Positions 56,946 to 64,000 of a stretch of 64,000 nt of DNA are shown in pieces. Under the pieces are notes generated by a model. That model searched no databases and was not told the DNA's origin. It saw only the letters and a program-made list of their open reading frames with translations. Source of the stretch: Astrothelium macrocarpum (Eukaryota; Ascomycota; Dothideomycetes; Trypetheliales; Trypetheliaceae); the NCBI GenBank assembly GCA_021030915.1, contig JAGEMR010000011.1:310001-374000 (forward strand). The letters run 5' to 3'. Position 1 is the first letter of the stretch; every line of letters starts with the position of its first letter. The translations under genes were made by a program, and so were the position numbers.

Positions 56946-58953
56946 ATGGGTGGGACCAAGCCATGGCCAGAGGTCTCGGTGGGGAATAAGGACCATACAA
57001 GCGCAGCGGTCGTCATTGTGGGCGCTGGCATATCCGGTGAGCTTTGAGTAATAAAGTATAGCAACGTGAATGCGTGTTAACACGATATGGAATAGGCATG
57101 TGCGCCGCAATCGACCTCATCAAAAGCAACAGCTGCCATAATTTTATAATAGTGGAGAAGAGCAGTGGAGTAGGGGGCACTTGGTACGATAACAAGTATC
57201 CTGGCTCTTGTTGTGACGGTAGAGTAATTCCGTTATGGATGTGCGTGAAAGCTTGCTGAATCTCTTCTAGTATGGAGCTTGCTATATAGCTTCTCCTTTG
57301 AGCAGAAATCAGACTGGACAAGAGAATATCCTGGCCAAGAAGAGATATTGGTAATTTGAAAATCTATTACCTCACCAATTTGAGAAGGTCCAAAAGAGAG
57401 AATGCTAATACCGCCTTTAGGAATATCTCGCCGAAACAGCACGCAGATACAATCTGTACAAATACATCCGTTTCAACACTTCAGTTGAAGAAGCACATTG
57501 GGATGATGACGAGAAGAAATGGAAGATTGCTGTTTCTGTTAGCGGTGCCAAAGACTCGGAATTTTCTCCAAACTACACCATCACGTCCGACTTTTTCGTA
57601 TCTGCTGTAGGACAACTTAATGAGCCACGTTTCCCAGATATAGAAGGGCTGGATTCTTTTGCTGGCAAAAAAATGCATTCGGCTCGGTGGGATTGGAGCT
57701 ACAATCTCGAGGGCAAGAGGGTCGCTCTTATTGGGAGCGGTAGGTCCAAGTCCTCTCCTACCAATGACTTGCTCTGTTGACGCTTTCAACCCATAGGCGC
57801 TACAGCTGCTCAGATCGTTCCCGAAATAGCCAAATCTGCCAAATCCCTTACCGTGTACCAACGTTCACCAAACTGGGTAATCCCGCGCCGCGACCGCAGC
57901 GTCACCTCCCTCGAACGCGCCGTCTTCCGCTACCTCCCCTTTGCGCGCTGGAAAAAACGCGCCTGGCAGATGGACTTCCGCGAGCTCTTCTTCCACGCCG
58001 TCACCAACAGCACCTCCTCTTTCGCCGACCAAATGCGGACGTGGAACTACGACAAAATCCACACCGAGCTCGCAGACAAGCCCGAACTCTGGGACGTGCT
58101 CGCCCCCAAATTCCACCCGGGCTGCAAACGCTCCGTCCTCTCCGACGACTACTACCCGACCTTCAACCTCCCACACGTGCGCCTCGAAACACGTCCCATC
58201 ACGCACATCACCCCGACCGGCATCCACGTCGCCGCGGACTCCTTCGCATACCCGGCGTCCTTCGACACCAGCTTCCCCACCGACGAAGACTACGACGTGC
58301 TGATCCTCGCCACGGGCTTCCGCGCCGTCGACTTCCTGCACCCGATCCGCATCAGCGGCACGCGCGGCCGGCCGCTCGCCGAGGCGTGGAGGCACGGCGC
58401 GAGCGCGCTGTACGGCGTCACCGTGCCGATCCTGCCCAACTTCGCCATGCTGTATGGGCCGAACACGAACTTGGGGCACAACAGCATCATCGTGATGATC
58501 GAGGCGCAGTCGCGGTATATCGCTGCGCTGATCGGCGCTGTGCTGGCGGCGCGGCGCGGAGGCGGGCGGTTGGCGCTGCGCGCGAGGGAGGAGGTGTGTG
58601 GGCGGTATAATGAGGGATTGCAGGAGGTGTTGGGACGGTCGTCGTTTGCGGATCCGAATTGTACGAGTTGGTATAAGAATGAGGAGGGCCTGATCACGAA
58701 TAATTGGGGAGGTACAGCAGTGGAGTATCAGAAGATGATGGAGGTGGTGAGGTGGGATGATTATGAATTGGAGGGGGACGGCGCGGGCTTGGAGGTTGCG
58801 AAGAGGAAGGAGGGGACGACGACGAGGTTGGGAAGGGTGGTGGAGGAGACCACGGTGCCGGATGCGGTGTGGATGGGCCTGAGCGTGCTGGGGACGGCGG
58901 CAGTCGTGGGTGGTGTGGCGATGAGGTATTTCCCGCGGCTGAGGATGAGGTAG
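56946..58953 (+). CDS. Flavin-containing Baeyer-Villiger-type monooxygenase, C-terminal membrane anchor
   Basis: Five exons (56946-57036, 57096-57218, 57271-57350, 57421-57739, 57797-58953) join to 589 residues. The FAD motif is VVIVGAGISG at about 22-31, followed by GVGGTWYDNKYPG. The Baeyer-Villiger fingerprint F-x-G-x3-H-x3-W-D is present as Phe178, Gly180, His184, Trp188, Asp189. The NADPH motif is VALIGSGATAAQI, and the ATG motif is VLILATGFRAVDFL. A hydrophobic C-terminal segment (VWMGLSVLGTAAVVGGVAM) suggests a tail anchor, unusual for this family. It inserts oxygen into ketones or oxidises soft heteroatoms. Convergent with the HODM-like gene, 287 bases apart. Confidence 0.92.
57860..58950. 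other. C-rich to G-rich switch in the monooxygenase last exon
   Basis: Third codon positions are mostly C from 57880 to about 58400, then mostly G from about 58540 to 58930, inside one continuous reading frame. Exons 1-4 are compositionally ordinary. Confidence 0.65.
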
Positions 58954-59199
58954 ATTCGTGGAATAAAGGGATCTTCTTACTATATAAGTTGTATGAATAG
59001 GGACGAGCAAGGAATGAAATCGCCATAAGTCCCGAGGATGGATGGATACGATAATCCTGTGATCGACTTGTGCAAAGTAACTGCCATGTGGGAAAGACGC
59101 GGACTTCCAAATAGACTAATATTGGTTTCCAATCTGAGATTTTCCGTAAATCCAAACCGAGAACACAAGGTACGCTCCTACAAGAGATAAAGTCATGAT

Positions 59200-59720
59200 G
59201 CAGCAAGCGCACCCCCTACTACTTACTCATCCATCTCATCTTAAAATCCTTGCTGTCGGTGCCACTTCTCCTCCCAATTGGGAAACCACGGACTCTCATC
59301 CAATGTCCGCACCTCCCACCCCTCCTCTGTCAACCCTTTCTCCACCTGCTCCCGCTCCCACTCCTCCAACGCCGGCACGATCACATGCTCCGTATGCCAC
59401 GTATTCTTATATTCCATCAAGCTCTTCTTTCCCTCCTTGAGCACCTTCAGTACGAGACTCGGCACGTACGGCTCATCTCTAAACTCCGTGACAGGCGTGA
59501 ACAAGGCCTTGAAGTTGAAGACCACTGCGCCGGAGAGCGGGAGCCGGCGGAGCGTCTGCCAGTCCACGCGCAGATGCATGCGTGAGAGGTCGTGCGAGGG
59601 GTCTTGTGAGAAGCGTAGCTTTTCGTGCGGGTCCCCTGGTGGCATGAAGAGCGGGCGGTCCACTTCGAGACCCCAGGAGCCGCGCTGGATGGGTTTGTCG
59701 GTGGGCTTTTTGGCAAAGTA
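59200..59720. other. C-rich to G-rich switch at the 3' end of the HODM-like gene
   Basis: The + strand is C/T-rich from about 59190 to 59420, then G-rich from about 59500 to 59700, within 300 bases of the G-rich end of the neighbouring monooxygenase gene. Confidence 0.5.
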
Positions 59721-60840
59721 GCTGGAAGAGATTAGTGTTTTCCGAGGATGGCTACGTGATTGGGGTTTAGGGAGGATAACTACCGATCCATGGATGGCTT
59801 CATCTTTTCTTTGTAATCGGGAATGGGATCGTGGATTTCGTGGAGCTTGAGGCCAATCTTGCTGCCGACGTTCCAGCCGAGAGAGCTGCAGATTAAGCCA
59901 GCGCGAAAGCGATAGATGCCGTCTTCGGGATTGCGGAGCATGATAGCAAAATCCTCAGCTACATTATCTAAGATGACCTCAAATGGAGTCTTGTCTTTGA
60001 GGTGCGTCTCGGTTCTGAGGATGCTATTGTAAAAGATCATTTGCTCGGTATCCAGGCGGAAGTGCATTGGATATCGCTCGCACATGAATTGCAAACACAT
60101 CTCCATGAGCTCTTTTGACGCGTATTCAGACCCCGGTAAAGTTTGGAGTACCATAGGTCCATACTTGGCGAAGAGCTCCTTGCGTTCTTTGATTCGACTC
60201 TCATACTCTTTGTCAAGTTCGAGCCACCAATCTGACTGCAACTTGGTTAAAGCTGCGGATTCTAGGTTAGCCACTGATGAGGGTATCAGGTTCATCAATC
60301 CGTACACATAGTCTGGTGGTACGCCCATCGAAATGGACGATAGGGCCTTGGTAGAGCCTGGTCTAACTGAAAGTCCAAGTATGGCTCCGGTAGTGGAACT
60401 CCGCTGAGCCCGGCATAGTCCGGAAAGTCTCCAAGAGCCTGAATCTCTTCTACAGAGAACTCTGTAGCAGTATATGCAGGCTGCTTGATGGAATCCCATG
60501 GCTTATCATGAGGAACACCGGAAGTCCGAGAGTCGGGTGGAGATTTGACTAATGTGTCGATTGATTTTCCAAGCTTCTCTGGCAAATCGGTCTTGATTTG
60601 ACCGAGGGCAAGGCGCCGAGATGGCGGATATATATCTCTGTACGTATCGTTTATCTTCTCTGCTGTATCGTTTGAGGGCAGAGAGCGTGAAGACGAGTCA
60701 GAAGTCTCTGCTCGATGTCCATTGAGATAGTTGAGTAGGGTCTTTTTCTGTTTTCTGCCCAGGTACAAGGACGCAGTTCTTAGGATAAGAAAAAAGCCCA
60801 ATCCCAAAGATAGAATAAAGACATTACTGCCCATGTTCAT
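59241..60840 (-). CDS. HODM-like (DUF3445) haem-dependent oxidative N-demethylase family protein
   Basis: Exons 60306-60840, 59784-60252 and 59241-59721 give 494 residues. The start is MNMGSNVFILSLGLGFFLIL at 60840, an N-terminal signal anchor. The family core is PFRWAYHQTM joined to SLTKLQSDWWLEL, then KERKELFAKYG, LPGSEYASKELMEMCLQF and CERYP; next RAGLICSSLGWNVGSKIGLKLHEIHDPIP, across the second join RYFAKKPTDKPIQRGSWG, and LRVDWQTLRRLPLSGAVVFNFKALFTPV. Bacterial HODM demethylates amines using haem; fungal members are uncharacterised, so the substrate is unknown. The intron 1 donor is GTACGG. Confidence 0.87.
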
Positions 60841-62049
60841 TGTAGGAGGATAGAGGCTCGGGACAAATTTGTACAATGAGCTTGAAGGACTAAATACTTT
60901 GCTCTGAGAGCAAGGACGATGCCACGTAGTAATCAATGTCAAGCTAACAAAACGTATGTTCCCGCCCAATGATGCAAAGACGAAGAAATCAAAGAAGACT
61001 AGAGAAGGCAAGGAAAGAGAGAGCGAAGCACTCGATACTTACAGTGACTGCTTGGACTCTAGTTGTGATATACTGGCGGGATTACGAGGACGTGCTGAGC
61101 ACTTTGGTCGCTTAGCCTGATTGAGTTCAAGTGTGCAGAAGCAGAGCTGATAGGCTGGCATCAAGCCCTTCGTCTGCCGCCTGGGTCCATAGGTCACCGT
61201 GTCAGCGCAGAGAGGGGGTTGAAGAAGAGGGGATGGGTAGGGAAGATAAGGCCCGAGTTGGTAAGGCGCCACACCTTTTCCAAAGGGGCAATGAAGTCCA
61301 GCCTTTGTTCCTCTCGTCATTGTCAACTGTCTTGTCAGATTCAGGAGAGAAAGTCCTTGAAATGAGCCTCTAATTGCTTGTAACAGCGTAGATCACAATC
61401 AACCCTGGCCTTGGAATTTGTGTGTAGAATTGTACCCAGCTGTTATCAGCATCTTCGACGGCTTTGGTATCCATCGAGTGGATCGGGAAGCTTGCAGACA
61501 CGGCATTTTGCATGGAAATAACTGCTCATTGTCTTCAACAACCAATGGAAATTTGAAGAATACTATCATATACTGTCAAATACAATACCATAAGCCGTGT
61601 CGAATTTCAACATGGTAAACACGTGGACTCACAAGGCATAGCACGTGGAGCATGCCTCAACACGTGCTGCTAAGAGACAAAAAGATGCCTGTGTTTGAGA
61701 CTTAATTTTTGCTATTGTGTTAGAGAATAAAGTGAAGCATAGACTGCTTATTGCCATGTAATAACGGCATAGGGATATCGCTAAAACCCAACATCAGCAC
61801 ACGCCGCACCTGCAACACCCCCGTTCTAAACGATCGTCTTTCTCTTACAATCAAAGAGCAAATGCACCAGCGCCTCGCCAAAACCCAGCATGCCCTACTC
61901 TTACACATGATGAGCAATTGAAAAAAAAAAAAAAGGAAGTAATGATCTTCACGTCCAGCGTTTCACTGTCGCCTCTGCAAGCTTCTTGTCCCCCTCTTCA
62001 CTCTCATCCTTCCCATCCCACACTCTCCACCCCACCCAACCCCCCATCG
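60841..62049. other. Intergenic upstream of the HODM-like gene
   Basis: About 1.2 kb; an A14 run lies at 61921-61934 in the 3' flank of the kinase gene. No supported gene. Confidence 0.5.
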
Positions 62050-62900
62050 TCATAACTCCTCCCCCTCATCCATCCCCCCCTTCAACCCACCCTCAACCCT
62101 CACACCCCCCCTCACCCACTCCATCTCCGCCACCTCGCCCACGCCCCACCTCCCCATCCTCACCTTCCTCAACAAGCCCTCCACCACCTCCCTCGCGCCC
62201 TGCAGCTCAGCCGCGCCCACCCTCCCGCCATCCCACTCGCCGGCCTCGTCGCCAAACGCGCACCACGCCCACTCGGCCCGCGCAATCCGATGGCTCGCGC
62301 GACTCCCGCCGCCGGCACGCGCCCCGGGCAGCGCATCGAACGGCAATCGCCCCTCCATCAGCGCGTACAGTAGCACGCCGAGCGCCCAGGCGTCGGTGGC
62401 GCGTCCGTCGTACGGCTGGCCCAGCAGGATCTCGGGCGCTGCATAGTCTTCGGAGCCGCAGCGCGTGGTGAGGAGGGGCGAGGCGGGCGGGGGCGGGATG
62501 CGGCGGGAGAGGCCGAGGTCGGTGAGGGTGATGAGCGGGGTTGGGTGGGTTTGGTAGGGTTGTAGGGTTGGGAGGTGTGGTTGTGGGTGGTTGATTAGGA
62601 CGTCTGGGGTGGGTGTTAGTGGAGGAGATGGGTAGGGAGAGATGGGGGATTGCTGCTACTCACTCTCGAGCTTGATGTCGCGGTGCACAATGTAGTTGTC
62701 GTGGAGGTAGAGGACGGCGCTGACGAGCTCGGCAAACATGCGTTGGATGAGGGAGGGCGAGAGGAGGCTGCGGTGCTCGCTGGCAAGGTCGAAAAGGTCG
62801 CAGCCGGGACAGTAGGTTAGCACGAGGAGAGCGCGGTGGTCGTCGTGATCGAAGGCTTTGAGGTGCACGAGCGAGGGGTGGCTTATGGATTTCAAGATTT
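61980..62900. other. C-rich to G-rich switch across the kinase C-lobe
   Basis: The + strand is very C-rich (CCACCC, CCCTCC) from 61980 to about 62330 and very G-rich (GGGCGGGGGCGGG, GGGTTGGG) from about 62460 to 62640, continuing milder to 62900. The switch spans the 62604-62663 intron as well as exons. Confidence 0.65.
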
Positions 62901-64000
62901 CGATTTCCCGCTTGAGACTGGTCTCGATGCGCTCTTTGTCTGCGCCACCTGCTGGGCCATGTTCAACTATCTTGATGGCGACGAGCTTCTTGGGGTTGAG
63001 CTTTGATTCTTCTAGAGGTTGATGCCCCAGCTTCTGGTTCGTGGCGAGAAGCACTTTGCTAAAGGTACCTTGGCCTAGAACACGTATCGGCCTAAAGTAT
63101 TTCTTCACATTGTCTTTGCCGCAACGAACTGTCATGTATTCGACATTACCAACCGGTGAATGTTTTTCCTCCTCTTCTTCGTCGTCTTCGGTGACACTTT
63201 TGTTGCTGGGAGGCGGCGATGGAAGTGTAGATTCGGGAGCACTCGATGAGTGAATGCCTCGTTGTTCTGCAAGATTTTTCTCGCGATGTAATTGGGACTC
63301 ACTCGGTGAGTGTGTGTCGAGTAATCCTGGGGGGTGTGAGGAGCTGACTGTGACATTCCGCATCCGAACGTTGTGAAGCGCTTCTGGCACAAATTCACTA
63401 ATACTTCGATTTCGCCCATGCTTTTTAACACTGTTCTGCCTCGCTACTTGCTCTTGTGCATTTTGTGATTCTGGAGCTGTCGATACCAGACCATATGACT
63501 TTTTGATTCTCGAGGAGGACCTTGATATTGCTGGACTTTTAAGCCCATTCGAATCCACCGAGTCTCGAGGGTCTTTCCAAATCGCAGGTGCTCCCATCTT
63601 CACTTCAATGGATCCTTGTGAAATTGGTCGAGCTCCGGAACCAGCTCGAGCTCGGCCCCAGAGGGCAGGAGAGTCGGCGCCTATGAGAGGTGAGGGCAAA
63701 GGTGTAATGTCCCCTAGAGCAGCCAGTTGTGGAGAAGATAGGGCAGATCTGGGAGAAAGCGAACTTGCCATGCTCGCGACAGATAAATTCGACCGCAACG
63801 GTTGTCTCTGGACAAAGTTTGGTGGAGCAGCAGCATATTCAAGCATACCGATGTTTCGATTCGGGGATGTAGGGATGCTTGCAGGGTCTTGGATTTGTTT
63901 CAAAGCATCGAATGAAGGCGAACTCACATCGGGTTGCGCTTCTGGATCGCCTTTGGCGGGAGCTTGTAAGAGGCGTTCGACGAGAGAGGCTGCGGTATCG
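62050..64000 (-). CDS. Ser/Thr protein kinase, partial (5' end beyond right edge)
   Basis: Exon 62664 to beyond 64000 and exon 62050-62603, with an intron at 62604-62663 (GTGAGT...CACTAAC...CCCAG) that rejoins HRDIKLE-NVLINHP. The long N-terminus is Ser/Pro-rich and presumably phosphorylated. Kinase motifs: Gly loop VLGQGTFSKV, VAIKIVEH (ATP-anchoring Lys), HRDIKLEN (catalytic loop), DLGLS in place of DFG, and YAAPEIL with GVLLYALMEGRLPF. It resembles the fungal Prr1/Npr-like group, but that placement is tentative. The C-lobe end is Gly/Arg/Glu-rich and short of the usual helices. The frame continues past the right edge, so the start is not visible. Confidence 0.85.

Noticed and set aside
57865..59010. 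381-codon open frame antisense to the monooxygenase
   Set aside because: Lies opposite a gene with full family motifs; Arg/Pro/His-rich product is a by-product of GC-rich codons.
9935..61000. Secondary-metabolite gene cluster (MDR, monooxygenase, epoxide hydrolase, regulator)
   Set aside because: No polyketide synthase, NRPS or terpene synthase core, and the genes are spread among housekeeping genes.

Overview
The window is nuclear DNA of a filamentous ascomycete (Pezizomycotina); the class cannot be fixed from sequence alone. The reasons are many short introns (about 47-97 nt, GT-AG, with CTAAC/CTGAC-type branch sites shortly before the acceptor), a Zn(II)2Cys6 regulator with the fungal-specific middle domain, a NACHT-type NLR, a fungal STAND N-terminal domain fused to a ubiquitin-like domain, and COP9 subunit 6. 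I rebuilt the exons by eye from reading frame, splice consensus and family conservation. I see no rRNA, tRNA, CRISPR array or recognisable transposase.

Layout. 0-9 kb: an unidentified partial gene (-), a Ser-rich conserved protein (-), an isoamyl-acetate-esterase-like SGNH hydrolase (-) and a CLC chloride transporter (+). 9.9-19.8 kb looks accessory: a sulfotransferase-like protein (+), a STAND N-terminal/ubiquitin-like protein (-), an MDR oxidoreductase (-) and a large NLR with hydrolase, NACHT and ZZ-finger modules (+). 20-29 kb is core: splicing factor Isy1 (-), a small conserved protein (+), CCT theta (-) and a 1455-residue PPR-like protein (-). 29.7-35.2 kb: a Zn2Cys6 regulator (-) and dihydroxyacetone kinase (-), the latter with a pair of CreA/Mig1-type sites upstream. 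37-42.3 kb: a small unknown protein (+), Rds3 (-) and a pinin-family protein (+) head to head, then CSN6 (-). 42.6-61 kb mixes metabolic and core genes: polyol dehydrogenase (-), epoxide hydrolase (-), a conserved unknown (+), DNA polymerase X (+), a Baeyer-Villiger-type monooxygenase (+) and an HODM-like haem oxidase (-). 62-64 kb: a protein kinase (-) that runs off the right edge.

How the genes fit together. Three spliceosome genes (Isy1, Rds3, pinin) each have an intron within the first 17 coding nucleotides; keeping it would destroy the reading frame, which suggests intron-based feedback on the splicing machinery. The NLR and the ubiquitin-like STAND-domain protein, about 2.3 kb apart, could belong to one self/non-self or immune-type response. 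The DHA kinase and adjacent zinc-cluster regulator could form a carbon-source unit.

The most unusual signal is compositional. At six places the + strand passes from strongly C-rich to strongly G-rich within a few hundred bases inside coding sequence, in the same left-to-right order whatever the gene strand. Ordinary annotation does not explain this.
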